This document shows positions 1-8,911 of a stretch of DNA of 41,709 nucleotides, in pieces. The stretch spans positions 1 through 41,709 of the forward strand of contig CATQIJ010000022.1 in assembly GCA_958296345.1 (NCBI GenBank), in the 5' to 3' direction. This stretch comes from an uncultured Rhizobiaceae bacterium. GTDB taxonomy: Bacteria; Pseudomonadota; Alphaproteobacteria; Rhizobiales; Rhizobiaceae. Positions within the stretch are counted from its first letter, which is position 1; the number at the start of each line of letters is the position of its first letter. Below the pieces are notes generated by a model that worked only from the letters and a program-made list of their open reading frames with translations, searched no databases and was not told where the DNA came from. Position numbers and translations under genes: made by a program.

Positions 1-1
1 A

Positions 2-913
2 ATTCACGCGCCATACGTTCATGCGATTAATAAAATCAAAAAAGAACGTAATGCAGTAATTCTTGCCCACAATTATATGACACCTGAAATTTTTCACTGT
101 GTGGCTGATGTTGCTGGCGATAGCCTGCAATTGGCGATGGAAGCTGAGAAAGTGGATGCAGATATCATCATTCAATGTGGTGTGCATTTTATGGCGGAAA
201 CTTCAAAGCTTCTTAGCCCAGAAAAGACAGTGCTTATCCCAGACATGAAAGCTGGTTGTTCGCTAGCTGAGTCTCTTACGGGCGAAGATGTTCGCCTTTT
301 GCGTGAAGCTAACCCTAGCGTTCCGATTGTGACTTACGTGAATACATCTGCGGATGTTAAAGCCGAGAGTGATATTTGTTGTACGTCTTCTAATGCGGTG
401 CGCGTTGTAGAGAGCTTTGAGAGCGATACGATTCTACTTATTCCAGATGAGTATCTTGCGCAGAACGTTGCGAAGCTTACAAAGAAGAAAATTTTGACTT
501 GGAAAGGTCATTGTGAAGTGCATGAGCGTTTCACACCAGAAGAACTTCTTGCTTATAAAGAAGCTGATCCTGCAATTCAGATCGTTGCTCATCCTGAGTG
601 TCCGCCAGAAGTCGTTGATGTGGCAGATTTTTCTGGCTCGACATCAGGTATGATTGATTTTGCTATTGGCCAAAAGCCTGGTTCTAAAGTTCTGCTAGTA
701 ACAGAATGCTCTATGGCTTCTAATATTCAAGAACAAGCAAAGGGTGTTGAATTTATCAAGCCATGTAACCTTTGCCCGCACATGAAGCGTATTACCTTGC
801 CAAATATTCTAGAGGCGCTTGTTTATATGCGTGAAGAAGTTGTCGTTGACCTTGTTATGGCCGAAAAAGCAAAACATGCAGTTCAGCGAATGGTGGACTT
901 GAAGACTAACTAA
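2..913 (+). CDS. nadA: quinolinate synthase A (5' end outside window)
   Basis: NadA condenses iminoaspartate with dihydroxyacetone phosphate to give quinolinate, the second step of de novo NAD synthesis, and carries a 4Fe-4S cluster in the cytosol. The reading frame is open from the first bases of the window, and the 25 codons before the first internal ATG at 77 already encode NadA sequence ([11 protein letters not shown]), so that ATG is not the start and the true N-terminus is missing. About 303 residues are visible. Three cysteines fit the family's cluster ligands by context and by their 85- and 87-residue spacing: [17 protein letters not shown] and CPHMKRIT. Only 21 bp separate it from nadB, so nadA-nadB-nadC read as one operon. 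Its promoter and any operator lie outside the window. Confidence 0.96.
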   Translation: MHAPYVHAINKIKKERNAVILAHNYMTPEIFHCVADVAGDSLQLAMEAEKVDADIIIQCGVHFMAETSKLLSPEKTVLIPDMKAGCSLAESLTGEDVRLLREANPSVPIVTYVNTSADVKAESDICCTSSNAVRVVESFESDTILLIPDEYLAQNVAKLTKKKILTWKGHCEVHERFTPEELLAYKEADPAIQIVAHPECPPEVVDVADFSGSTSGMIDFAIGQKPGSKVLLVTECSMASNIQEQAKGVEFIKPCNLCPHMKRITLPNILEALVYMREEVVVDLVMAEKAKHAVQRMVDLKTN

Positions 914-934
914 GTTTTGAGAATTGATATCTAA

Positions 935-2536
935 GTGAGTGACAATCAAGACGATTTGTTTCCAACACTTCCGATGCAGACAGCTGATGATATTGTTATT
1001 ATTGGTGGTGGTTTGGCGGGGCTTTTTTGTGCGCTAAAAATGGCGCCTCGTCCTGTAACGGTTTTAGCTGCTGCGCCTATTGGTACGGGTGCTTCATCCG
1101 CATGGGCGCAGGCTGGTATCGCGGCTTCTGTGATGCCGGGTGATACCGTTGAAAAGCATGTTGAAGATACGCTAATTGCTGGTGCTGGTATTGTTGATGA
1201 GAAGATTGCACGATTGATGGCTGGTGAAGCTGCTGATCGTGTGCTGGATCTTGTAGAATACGGAGTACCGTTTGACCGTGACCTAGAGGGAAAGCTAACA
1301 GCGTCTCGTGAAGCCGCGCATTCAGAACGCCGTGTGGTTGGTGTTCAAGGTGATCGCGCTGGTAAAGCGATTATGGAAGCACTGGTTGCCACTGTTCATG
1401 CAACGCCTTCTATTCGGTTGTTAGAAGGCTTTGTCGCAGAAGAATTACTAAGCGAAGGTAAAAAGGTTGTTGGTCTTTTAGCGCGCGGTGATCGAGGAAC
1501 AAACCCGCATCGTGTCGAACTTAAAACTAACGCTATTATCATGGCATCAGGTGGTGTGGGAGCACTTTATGAAGTAACGACTAATCCGACACAGGCTCGT
1601 GGCGGTGGTACAGGTATGGCGGCGCGAGCTGGAGCGGTTGTTGCTGATCCTGAATTTGTTCAATTCCATCCTACTGCTCTTAATGTTGGTAAAGATCCTG
1701 CGCCATTAGCAACAGAAGCACTTCGGGGTGAGGGGTGTACTTTGCATAATGACGCGGGTGAACGGTTTATGCTTAAGGTGCATAAAGATGCTGAGCTTGC
1801 ACCGCGCGATGTGGTGGCAAAGGCAATCTTTGATGAAGTAACTGCAGGTCGCGGTGCATGGTTAGACGCACGCGAAGCTGTTGGCGAACATTTTGCGAAA
1901 GAGTTTCCTACTGTTTATCAATATTGCCAAGATGCTGGGATTAATCCTGTAACAGACCTTATTCCTGTTATTCCAGCAGCGCATTATCATATGGGCGGTA
2001 TCTTTGTAGATGCCGATGGGCGTTCTTCGCTTGATGGATTATATGCCTGCGGGGAGGCGACCTCTACAGGTGCACATGGCGCTAATCGTTTGGCATCTAA
2101 TTCATTGCTTGAGGCAGTCGTTTTTGCTGGCCGTATCGCTGAAAATATTCTTCTGCATTATCCTGCGGGTCACATAAACAAGATTACCGAACGTCCGAGC
2201 GGTGAAAGCGAAGAGCATAATGATACACCGCTCATGCCGAGACTACGTTCGCTTATGTCTAAATATGTGGGCGTTTCACGTACGGATGAGGGATTACGCA
2301 AGGCAATTTTTGAAATAAATCAAATAGAAATAGAAAATAGGTCGTTTCGTTTTCGTAATGCGCTGACAACGGCGAAGCTTGCGGCAGTATGTGCGCTCAT
2401 GCGTGAAGAGAGCAGGGGCGGGCATCAACGTAGTGATTTTCCTGAAGAAATGGTTGAATGGAAAAAACGCTCGTTCATTACGCTAGCTTACGCAAATAAG
2501 ATTGCGGGTAAAGTTTTGGATGGAACGTATGAGTAA
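935..2536 (+). CDS. nadB: L-aspartate oxidase
   Basis: This FAD flavoprotein oxidises L-aspartate to iminoaspartate, the substrate of NadA. At 533 residues it has the family's usual length. The N-terminus carries the dinucleotide-binding glycine motif IIGGGLAGL near residue 22. The active-site and substrate region (HMGGIFVD, then [15 protein letters not shown], then SNSLLEA) follows in the expected order, and the helical C-terminal domain is complete. The start is a GTG with only a weak purine-rich upstream sequence. The next Met (residue 14) is still ahead of the FAD motif and is a possible alternative start. The 3' end overlaps the nadC start, which points to translational coupling. Confidence 0.95.
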   Translation: MSDNQDDLFPTLPMQTADDIVIIGGGLAGLFCALKMAPRPVTVLAAAPIGTGASSAWAQAGIAASVMPGDTVEKHVEDTLIAGAGIVDEKIARLMAGEAADRVLDLVEYGVPFDRDLEGKLTASREAAHSERRVVGVQGDRAGKAIMEALVATVHATPSIRLLEGFVAEELLSEGKKVVGLLARGDRGTNPHRVELKTNAIIMASGGVGALYEVTTNPTQARGGGTGMAARAGAVVADPEFVQFHPTALNVGKDPAPLATEALRGEGCTLHNDAGERFMLKVHKDAELAPRDVVAKAIFDEVTAGRGAWLDAREAVGEHFAKEFPTVYQYCQDAGINPVTDLIPVIPAAHYHMGGIFVDADGRSSLDGLYACGEATSTGAHGANRLASNSLLEAVVFAGRIAENILLHYPAGHINKITERPSGESEEHNDTPLMPRLRSLMSKYVGVSRTDEGLRKAIFEINQIEIENRSFRFRNALTTAKLAAVCALMREESRGGHQRSDFPEEMVEWKKRSFITLAYANKIAGKVLDGTYE

Positions 2537-3401
2537 GTTAAAGTCGCATCTTTCACCCATTTTAATTCGTAAAGCAGTTGATGAAGCGCTGCTTGAAGAT
2601 TTAGGTCGCGCTGGTGATATTACGACTAATGCGACTATTCCTGATGACGCAAGTGCAACATGCGTTTTAGCATCACGCGAAGATGGTATTGTTTCAGGCA
2701 TGGGATTGGCGAGAGCAGCTTTTGCAGCGATTGATCCTGAGTTAAAATTCAATGCACTGGTTGTAGATTGCGATGAGATTAAAAAGGGCGAAAAGCTCGC
2801 CGAGATAATAGGTAATGCTCGAGCAATTTTAAGCGCGGAGCGTGTGGCACTAAATTATCTTATGCGTATGTCTGGCATTGCAACTTATACGGCAGAGTTT
2901 GCTAGTGAGATTTCTCATACGAATGCTCAGGTTTGTTGCACTCGTAAAACAATTCCTGGGCACCGTGCCTTTGATAAATACTCCGTCAAATGCGGTGGTG
3001 GTTCCAATCATCGTTTTGGTCTTGATGATGCGATTTTGATCAAGGATAATCATATTGCTGTTGCGGGAGGCGTGGCGCTAGCGATTAATAGAGCAAGAGA
3101 TTTTGCTGGGCATTTGGTTAAGGTTGAGATTGAGGTTGATACGCTAGAACAATTTGCTGAAGCTTTAGAAGCTAAGCCTGATGTGGTGCTGTTAGACAAT
3201 ATGAGCAATGCGCAACTTTTTGAAGCAGTTGCAATGAACGTCAAAGACAATGGTGGCTCCGTTAAGCTAGAAGCATCTGGCAATGTGAATATCAAAACGA
3301 TAAAAGCCATTGCAGAGACGGGCGTTGATTATATCTCAACGTCTAAAATTACTATGGCAGCGCCAACGTTAGATGTTGGGTTGGATATAGCGATTAAGTG
3401 A
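2529..3401 (+). CDS. nadC: nicotinate-nucleotide pyrophosphorylase (carboxylating)
   Basis: NadC (quinolinate phosphoribosyltransferase) converts quinolinate and PRPP to nicotinate mononucleotide, completing the three-gene pathway. The family signature is clear: [10 protein letters not shown], then KCGGGSNHR, then LIKDNHI, with a C-terminal barrel containing VLLDNMS and EASGNV. I place the start at the ATG at 2529, which overlaps the nadB stop by eight bases and has a GGATGGA ribosome site four bases upstream. An in-frame ATG at 2520 and a TTG at 2502 are less likely. The product is 290 residues, normal for the family. Confidence 0.94.
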   Translation: MSKLKSHLSPILIRKAVDEALLEDLGRAGDITTNATIPDDASATCVLASREDGIVSGMGLARAAFAAIDPELKFNALVVDCDEIKKGEKLAEIIGNARAILSAERVALNYLMRMSGIATYTAEFASEISHTNAQVCCTRKTIPGHRAFDKYSVKCGGGSNHRFGLDDAILIKDNHIAVAGGVALAINRARDFAGHLVKVEIEVDTLEQFAEALEAKPDVVLLDNMSNAQLFEAVAMNVKDNGGSVKLEASGNVNIKTIKAIAETGVDYISTSKITMAAPTLDVGLDIAIK

Positions 3402-3408
3402 GGTTTTG

Positions 3409-4065
3409 ATGTCGAATAACAAAAACTCCAAAGACTCCAAGCTTCACGGCATCTCAAAATACCACGAGCTTGATTTAAAAACGGATGCCTCAGAACAGCT
3501 GAATGAAGTTTATTCCAACTGGGCTGACAGTTATGATGATGACAACGATAGCAAGCTGAAAACAGTTTCGCAGCCTAATACTGTTGCGATGTTGATGCGC
3601 CATTGTAGTACTAAGCAGCCACGAATTTTTGACGTTGGTTGTGGCACGGGTATCGTTGGTCAACATTTACAAGCAAATGGCTTCACGAACTTTGATGGTA
3701 CTGATCCATCCTTAGAAATGATGGAGCATGCGCGTAATCGCGGCTATGCTAACCTCTTAAAACTTATTCCGGGTGAACCGCTTCCAACAGCGGATAATAC
3801 ATATGACGCTAGCCTGTGTGTAGGCGTTTTTACGCATGGTCATTTAGGGCCAGAAGGTTTTCTAGAACTTATCCGCGTGACGAAACCGAATGGCTTAATC
3901 TGTTTCACTGTTAATGAAGGCGTGTGGGATAGTGAAGGTTTTGAAGCAGCGATAGAGCAACATTCAGAGGCAGATGAGTGGGAGGTTCTGGAAATGACCA
4001 AGCAAGATTATATGGTCAATGAAGGTGTGCAGGCATGGTATGTTGCGGTGAGGGTGTTGGGGTAG
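3409..4065 (+). CDS. class I SAM-dependent methyltransferase
   Basis: This 218-residue protein has the SAM-binding motif I (IFDVGCGTGIVGQHL, about residues 74-88), an acidic motif II region (FDGTDPSLEMM) and the later CVGVFTHGHL and ITKPNG-like strand-turn of class I methyltransferases. The N-terminal YSNWADSYDDD stretch resembles Williams-Beuren-region type methyltransferases that act on small molecules, but the substrate is not evident. The ATG at 3409 has TGAGG seven bases upstream. The gene begins only seven bases after the nadC stop, so it is probably the last gene of the nad operon. Whether it has a role in NAD metabolism is unknown. Confidence 0.85.
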   Translation: MSNNKNSKDSKLHGISKYHELDLKTDASEQLNEVYSNWADSYDDDNDSKLKTVSQPNTVAMLMRHCSTKQPRIFDVGCGTGIVGQHLQANGFTNFDGTDPSLEMMEHARNRGYANLLKLIPGEPLPTADNTYDASLCVGVFTHGHLGPEGFLELIRVTKPNGLICFTVNEGVWDSEGFEAAIEQHSEADEWEVLEMTKQDYMVNEGVQAWYVAVRVLG

Positions 4066-4114
4066 TTGGAAATTTAACATCAAAATGATGGTTATTAATT
4101 ATAATTGGTAGCCT

Positions 4115-4864
4115 TTAAGTAATGATGAGCCCACGCTTTGTAATCTCATTTTTAATTAGCTTTATTTGTTCTTTAATAGAAATTTTAACTTTCGAGGTAA
4201 CTTCTAAGTCTTCATTTGCCATTGCAGGGATATCAGGCCTTTGTGCTTGGAAAGCGTTCATTGCAACTTCTCTATCATGGAATAATTGAATGATTTGTGG
4301 TTTAAATAAAGCTAAAATAGAGCTTATTAAACGATTGACAGGATAAGAAGGTCTTGCGTGAGAAACATCAAATTGATTTAAAATTTTGACTAAATCCTCT
4401 ATTGAATAATTAGCTTCCTGAGCTGACCAATGATTAATGGTAAACAAATATTCCGACTCACCTAATTCATTTGATGAAATTGCAACCAAGTGACAATGGG
4501 TACGATACTCATCTAGATGTTCGCCAGTAACTGCAGGTTTAACAGCCTTAATATTTTCAGGTATGCCTGCTTCAAGTATATAAGTATGAAAATGGCCATA
4601 CTCAGTTGGTCGATCTGCATGACAATGAAAATAATACTGGCTTCCTGTCTCATAGTCTTGAACAGTTTCTTCTGGGTATTCTACCTCGCTATCAAGTCTC
4701 TCCACACCGCGTAGTAACTCAGTTATTGGTGTATCGCCTGTTTTTGCAAGGATAGAGTACCAATGAGTAACTTCCGTTCCCGCCTGAAAGATTTCTTTTA
4801 GTTGCGCATCACTCATACTACACAAGGTAAATTGATCTTGGTTCGTATCGGATTGAATGTTCAT
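4115..4864 (-). CDS. His-rich hypothetical protein, DUF6969-like
   Basis: This is a complete 249-residue protein without a signal peptide or membrane segment. A central block, YYFHCHADRPTEYGHFHT at about residues 77-94, followed by THCHLVAIS and FTINHW, resembles from memory the uncharacterised DUF6969 family. The clustered His residues (80, 82, 91, 93, 123, 125, 145) could bind a metal, which is inference only. The C-terminal third is Lys/Ile-rich and helical. It runs convergent to the methyltransferase operon and downstream, on the same strand, of the CPPK-repeat cassette, from which it is separated by a strong terminator. The local sequence is more AT-rich than the housekeeping genes, which suggests an accessory patch. 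Confidence 0.7.
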   Translation of the reverse strand: MNIQSDTNQDQFTLCSMSDAQLKEIFQAGTEVTHWYSILAKTGDTPITELLRGVERLDSEVEYPEETVQDYETGSQYYFHCHADRPTEYGHFHTYILEAGIPENIKAVKPAVTGEHLDEYRTHCHLVAISSNELGESEYLFTINHWSAQEANYSIEDLVKILNQFDVSHARPSYPVNRLISSILALFKPQIIQLFHDREVAMNAFQAQRPDIPAMANEDLEVTSKVKISIKEQIKLIKNEITKRGLIIT

Positions 4865-4930
4865 GACGACCTCAGTTTAAGTATGGTTAAGCTGAAATGT
4901 ACTTCATCAATTTTAAAAAATAGCTAATTT

Positions 4931-4967
4931 AAAAAAATCAGGGCTACTAACAAGAGCAGCCCTGATT
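4931..4967 (-). terminator. rho-independent terminator after the small-protein cassette
   Basis: A perfect 10-bp stem (AATCAGGGCT / AGCCCTGATT) with a 12-nt loop is followed, on the minus strand, by a run of seven T. It lies 19 bp beyond the stop of the 92-residue protein gene and should end that transcript before the DUF6969-like gene. Confidence 0.85.
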
Positions 4968-4985
4968 CAGAATTGTTTAGTTAGA

Positions 4986-5264
4986 TTAGTAGTCTCTATG
5001 GTTTGATGAATTGCTGTTTTGGCCAAATTTTACAGTATTACCATTGTTGCTATAATCAACATTTTGGCTTTGATTACTAATTTGACTAAGCAATTTATGC
5101 ACTTGGCTAATAACTTGGTCCAAATTATCTATTCCACTATAGCCACCACTAATGTTGTTAACACCTTTATTAACATGTGAAGCAGAAGCTCCACCACCAA
5201 TGTTTTTACTATTATCACCCAGCTTTCCAAGTAATTGTTGAAGAAGTTGTACAACTTCTTTCAA
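4986..5264 (-). CDS. small Ser/Asn/Gly-rich protein of unknown function
   Basis: I do not recognise this 92-residue protein. It starts with a short amphipathic helix (VVQLLQQLLGKLGD), has a Gly/Ser/Asn-rich middle, a second helix (IDNLDQVISQVHKLLSQI), and a polar Asn/Ser-rich tail. There is no cysteine and no classical signal peptide. The start is a TTG sharing bases with the TGA stop of the upstream gene (TTGA overlap), which suggests it is made by translational coupling. The composition recalls small secreted, heat-stable glycine-rich proteins such as harpins, but this is only a compositional resemblance. A strong terminator follows, so the two small genes form a closed unit. Confidence 0.6.
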   Translation of the reverse strand: MKEVVQLLQQLLGKLGDNSKNIGGGASASHVNKGVNNISGGYSGIDNLDQVISQVHKLLSQISNQSQNVDYSNNGNTVKFGQNSNSSNHRDY

Positions 5265-5716
5265 GAGAACTGTATATCAGCATTAGCCCCACTGCTCTGA
5301 CCAGAACTAATTGCCTGGGTTGAGCCATGTCCGCTTGCAGATGGGCAAATCGCTATCTGAGGTGTATGGCGTTGTTGAATAGCAGTTGTATGAACTTTTG
5401 ATGGTGTAGTGGCGCCAGTCTTCGGTGGACAAGATGTCTTTGGAGGACAAGCCTTTTTAGGCGGGCATGCAGCCTTTGGAGGGCAACCTTTCTTAGGTGG
5501 ACAGGCAGCCTTTGGAGGGTAACCTTTCTTAGGTGGACAAGCGGCCTTCGGAGGACAACCTTTCTTGGCAGCAGTGTTTTGGTCACCTTTCATTTCATTT
5601 GCTTTTGAAGAAAATAAATTTTGTTTTTGTAAATCTTGTTTTTGATTCATCCCGCCATTCTGTTGATTAGCGGAGTGCCCACTTGTACCCAAGTTATTAA
5701 TTTTTGATATAGTCAT
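5261..5716 (-). CDS. CPPK-repeat protein of unknown function
   Basis: This 151-residue product has a Gln/Asn/Ser-rich N-terminus, then eight tandem six-residue units of the form CPPKxx (residues about 54-101), and a Ser/Gly-rich tail with one further Cys. The third unit has Tyr in place of Cys (YPPK). No signal peptide or transmembrane segment is visible. I chose the ATG at 5716 because GGAG and GGGA precede it on the minus strand; the frame extends to 5800 without a better ribosome site. It is the first gene of a two-gene unit, overlapping the next by TTGA. I know no family that matches. Metal binding, disulphide cross-linking or a structural/secreted role are all possible; none is shown. 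Confidence 0.65.
   Translation of the reverse strand: MTISKINNLGTSGHSANQQNGGMNQKQDLQKQNLFSSKANEMKGDQNTAAKKGCPPKAACPPKKGYPPKAACPPKKGCPPKAACPPKKACPPKTSCPPKTGATTPSKVHTTAIQQRHTPQIAICPSASGHGSTQAISSGQSSGANADIQFS
5414..5557 (-). repeat. eight 18-bp tandem repeats encoding CPPKxx
   Basis: Eight 18-bp units lie head to tail. Most alternate between CPPKAA and CPPKKG, which gives a 36-bp higher-order period. The last three units have drifted (CPPKKA, CPPKTS, CPPKTG). Synonymous differences between units show the array is not freshly duplicated, while the protein pattern is kept. Confidence 0.9.
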
Positions 5717-6059
5717 TATTCCCAGCTCCATTATTGAGGTTTTCCCCGCACAGAGTGTTAGCCAAGAATATATTGCTGTAAATTTAGGTAGAATGCGCAA
5801 TTTGGTGCTTTCTTTACGTAAAGAAATACGTAGTTACTGAGATACCAAGCGTATAAAAAGCGAACGGTTTCTCTTGTTCTCTACCAGTGCTTATTGAGCA
5901 AGTTATACAGTTGCCTTAGGTATAAGTTTAGATTTTCGACTACCTGTGAGTAGTGAATTGTGAAGTCTCGTATTCATTAAAATTGGACGTCTGTTATGGA
6001 TTAGAAGTATGTATTGAGTGAATAGTTTAATATTTTAACTTTGCGCTCACACCTCCTAT
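5717..6059. other. gene-free stretch upstream of the CPPK-repeat gene
   Basis: This 343-bp AT-rich stretch lies between the CPPK-repeat gene and the 3' end of the phyH gene, both on the minus strand. I see no credible coding region or RNA gene. It holds an 18-bp perfect palindrome at 5809-5826 and presumably the cassette promoter. A weak 5-bp hairpin (ACTAC/GTAGT) near 5940 has no T-tract. Confidence 0.6.
5809..5826. promoter_or_regulatory. 18-bp perfect palindrome, candidate operator
   Basis: TTTCTTTACGTAAAGAAA is an uninterrupted perfect palindrome centred about 100 bp upstream of the CPPK-repeat start. It is too compact for a terminator and fits a dimeric regulator site. The cognate regulator is not evident in the window. 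Confidence 0.5.
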
Positions 6060-6859
6060 TCAACTCCGTTCAAAGATCATCAGAAACTCATCGCCTTCAA
6101 ACTTGCTACCTGCCTCATATTCTAAATCAGGAAATGCTGGTGATGTTGCGCCTAGTCTTTCTGCAAACTTTGCGTCGTCGCCTACCCACCTTATTGATAC
6201 AACGCGGCGCCTGATGTCTGATGCATTTGCGGGGGCGCCGTGTAGGGGTTTAAAAGAAAAAGCAACTGCGTCTCCTGGTTCTACTGCCCAGCCGATGATG
6301 TCTAGATCTTCACGGTTGTTATCTATATCTGGTACATCTTCTGAAGTATCGTTTTCAAATAATGGCGTTCCATCAAAGCGTGTTGGTCTAAAATCTTTGT
6401 TCCAATTGTTAGATCCAGCAATATATTCAATTGTTCGATCGCGCGGGATTGGATCAAGAGGCACCCAGAAAGATACGGTTTGTTCTCCTTCAACCAAATA
6501 ATAAGGTTGGTCTTGATGCCATGGGGGGTTGACGGAGTTGCCAGGTTCTTTAACCAGAATATGGTCATGAAAAATTCTTGCAGTTTTGGATTGCATTAGG
6601 GTTGCTGCAATTTCTGACATCACTGAATTTTTCACCAAAGAACGATAGCCATCAAATTGGTTCCATACGACGTAGTCTTGGAAAAAAGGTGCACTGCCGT
6701 CATCGGGTCTGTAGGTGCGTTCACGCAAGACGGGTTGGCTTTGTTTTCTTCAATAGCTGCTCGAATGCTTTCGACGTGATCCTTGAAAACTCCCTTTAAT
6801 AGTAGGGCGCCATTTTTTTTAAAGCCTTCAATTTGTTTGTCTGTAATATGGTTGGTCAT
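6060..6859 (-). CDS. phytanoyl-CoA dioxygenase (PhyH) family protein, frame broken
   Basis: A PhyH-type Fe(II)/2-oxoglutarate oxygenase is encoded in two frames. The first runs from ATG at 6859 (MTNHITDKQIEGFKKNGALL) to about NKANPS. The second continues from about 6728 (RERTYRPDDG) to the stop at 6060. One base is missing near 6728-6734; restoring it gives about 266 residues, normal for the family. The metal triad is visible as WHQDQPYY (His and Asp, about residues 115 and 117) and HGAPAN (His, about 207), with a downstream Arg-rich RRRVVSIRW for 2-oxoglutarate. The start overlaps the frame-corrected stop of the upstream LysR gene (ATGA), so the two were probably co-translated. The substrate is unknown. 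Confidence 0.85.
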
Positions 6860-7751
6860 TTTGTTTGCTCAAGAAAAAATTTCAGAAATGTTTGATTGCG
6901 TTTTAGTTGGATGTTTTTTTATCGTAGATTAAATAAAGCTTATGATTATGGTCATTTATAAAAGATGCATCCCAACCAATGTTTATTTTTTCGACAAGAC
7001 CCTTGTTTAAGCTATTAAGATAAGTCCATTCTGGTAATAATGCTATTCCTTCACCATTCAAAACTATATCAAGAATTTTGCAGGTGTCGCTGCATATAAA
7101 GCTAGGGGTTTTTTCAATAACTTGCCATTTTTTTTCAGAATATGCGTGCCAGGGCAAAACACCTCCACATCTACCATAGCAGATTGCCTTATGATGAATA
7201 ATGTCACTCCAGTTTTTTGGTCTTCCGTGGGCTTTGATGTATTCTGGGGATGCAATAATTGCCATTTTGTGGTGGTCAATTACGTTGGCAATTAAGTTTT
7301 CTGGCGGATTGGAAGTAGGGCGTATAGCAAAATCTATTCTGTCTTTCATTACGTCATGAACATTATCTGTAACTAATGACTCAATTATAATTTCTGGATG
7401 AATTTTGCGAAACTTCTCCATTATTGGGTAAAGATGTATGTTGGCATAGCTTGGGAGTGCGGAGATTTTTAGTTTGCCTTTTGGCCGTGATGAAGTTTGC
7501 AGAGCGATTTGATCCGCGAGTTCAAAGTCATTAACTGCGCTCTCTATTTGTTTATAATATGTAGCACCAATGTCTGTTAGCGATAAATGCCGGGTCGATC
7601 GTTTTATTAATTCGACGCCTAGATTTTGTTCCAAGTCTTTCACACGGCGGGATATTGTGGAAACTGGCAAGTTTAAGAGCCTAGCCGTTTTTGAAAAACT
7701 GCCTGTATCTGCAACTTTCATAAAGTATTTTGCTGCTGTGAGTTTATCCAT
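6856..7751 (-). CDS. LysR-family transcriptional regulator, frame broken near 3' end
   Basis: The N-terminal winged helix-turn-helix (FMKVADTGSFSKTARLLNLP, then STISRRVKDLEQNLG) and the periplasmic-binding-like effector domain are typical of LysR regulators. As read, the protein stops at 6903 after 282 residues, short of the usual C-terminal helix. Immediately before lies a run of seven A (minus strand, 6914-6920). One more A opens the frame into NIQLKRNQTFLKFFLEQTK, a typical LysR ending, with a TGA that overlaps the phyH ATG. The restored length is 298 residues. It sits directly upstream of phyH on the same strand and may regulate it. Confidence 0.9.
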
Positions 7752-7878
7752 CTTTGTCCAAACTGTAAAAAATTGCCTTACTTTTGCAGATATAGCAAAT
7801 AAGCGTCCAACATTTTACTACTGAAGTAAAACCATTTCTTATGTATGGAGCATATAGCTTAGCGATAGGCTGGGGCAT

Positions 7879-7922
7879 TCACTGATAGCAGATCCGAACT
7901 TTTGGGGCACTGCTATCAGTGA
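7879..7922. repeat. 13-bp perfect inverted repeat with 18-nt spacer
   Basis: TCACTGATAGCAG and its exact complement are separated by 18 nt, between the NrtR-like gene end and the LysR gene start. No T-tract follows on either strand, so it is not a standard terminator. It could be a transcript-end stem-loop for the NrtR operon or an operator for the LysR gene. Confidence 0.6.
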
Positions 7923-7954
7923 TGTTTCTCATCACTAAAAATTTAGACTTGCAA

Positions 7955-8911
7955 TCAGCTTCCAATTTTTAGACCAGGCGCTGGGCGTTCTCTTAAAATC
8001 TCACTTCTAAATCGAAATAGTGCTGCGGGGCGCTCGCCAGTTGATCTTTCGCTAGCGCCAGTTGGTTCTACAAGTTCTGCGCTTTCAACCAGTCGTCTGA
8101 AGTTTTGTTTGTGTACAGCACGGCCAAAGATGCTTTCTACGGTTTGTTGCAAATTGTATAAGGTGAAGACTTCTGGCATGAGTTCGAAAATCACGGGGCG
8201 ATATTTTAATTTGCCTCTAAGTCTCGCGATTGCGGTTGCTAGAATACGTCGGTGATCGTCAACCATTGCTGTGCTTGGTATAATATTTGCGTTTTCCTTT
8301 GTTAGCCTACCATCCACCACAGCCTCCGTTAAAAGGCCTGCCGCATACATCATTTCATACCGCTCTAAGACTAACTCATCATCCCAAGATGATTCTTCTA
8401 GTCCAAATGAAATTCGTATGCGTGATAGAGGATCAAGGCCTCTGATTACTCTATTTATACGGGCAGGGTGCGCCGCCCATTCTAGTAGATGAGGTATAAT
8501 TATTTCATCAAGTAGAGCAGGGCGGCCATCACGCCAGTCCTCCCAAGGAAAGAAGTCATACCAAGTTCTTAATTTTTCATTGGCTAATTTAATTCCTGAG
8601 TTCTGATCTGCACTAAAGCGTGACAAAGCAAGATAACCTACGGATACTACGTGTGGGCTTTGATCGCCTGCCACGGGTATGCGGCCACGATCACCAAATG
8701 TGTAGAGTTGCTCGACGTACCCTGGTTTGACGCCTGTTTGTGCTTCTGCCAGCTCACGTAGGCCTTCTTCCATTGTGCGGTGTTTGCTTGGGTCAAACTT
8801 GCCGTAGGGAAGTGCATCATTAACGCCTATGGCTTGGAGAATAGCAGGTGTGTTATCAACGATAGCAACAATAACAGCGTTTAGGCCTATCTCTATGATT
8901 TGTTCAGGCAT
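7955..8911 (-). CDS. NrtR-like Nudix-fold transcriptional regulator
   Basis: This 318-residue protein has an N-terminal Nudix-like domain, including YVEQLYTFGDRGR and HVVSVGYLAL as in NrtR/ADP-ribose pyrophosphatase proteins, and a C-terminal winged helix (FTLYNLQQTVESIFG, then HKQNFRRLVE). The Nudix box is degenerate: in EEGLRELAEAQTGV the second catalytic Glu is Ala and there is one extra residue, consistent with sensing rather than hydrolysis. NrtR family members sense ADP-ribose and repress NAD-synthesis genes in several bacteria. nadABC lies about 5 kb away, but no operator can be checked because the nadA upstream region is outside the window. The gene overlaps the upstream HD gene by eight bases. 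Confidence 0.8.
   Translation of the reverse strand: MPEQIIEIGLNAVIVAIVDNTPAILQAIGVNDALPYGKFDPSKHRTMEEGLRELAEAQTGVKPGYVEQLYTFGDRGRIPVAGDQSPHVVSVGYLALSRFSADQNSGIKLANEKLRTWYDFFPWEDWRDGRPALLDEIIIPHLLEWAAHPARINRVIRGLDPLSRIRISFGLEESSWDDELVLERYEMMYAAGLLTEAVVDGRLTKENANIIPSTAMVDDHRRILATAIARLRGKLKYRPVIFELMPEVFTLYNLQQTVESIFGRAVHKQNFRRLVESAELVEPTGASERSTGERPAALFRFRSEILRERPAPGLKIGS

Noticed and set aside
77..913. nadA starting at the ATG at 77
   Set aside because: The frame is open and clearly NadA-like back to base 2, so the gene is truncated by the window edge.
5414..5557. CRISPR-like array
   Set aside because: Units are contiguous 18-bp coding repeats without spacers.
5353..5586. Open frame of 77 residues across the CPPK repeats, same strand, other phase
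   Set aside because: It is a by-product of the 18-bp repeat, giving an Arg/Leu-rich repeat with no own ribosome site.
6103..6501. Plus-strand frame of 132 residues opposite phyH
   Set aside because: It is antisense to a recognised protein with a conserved metal triad.
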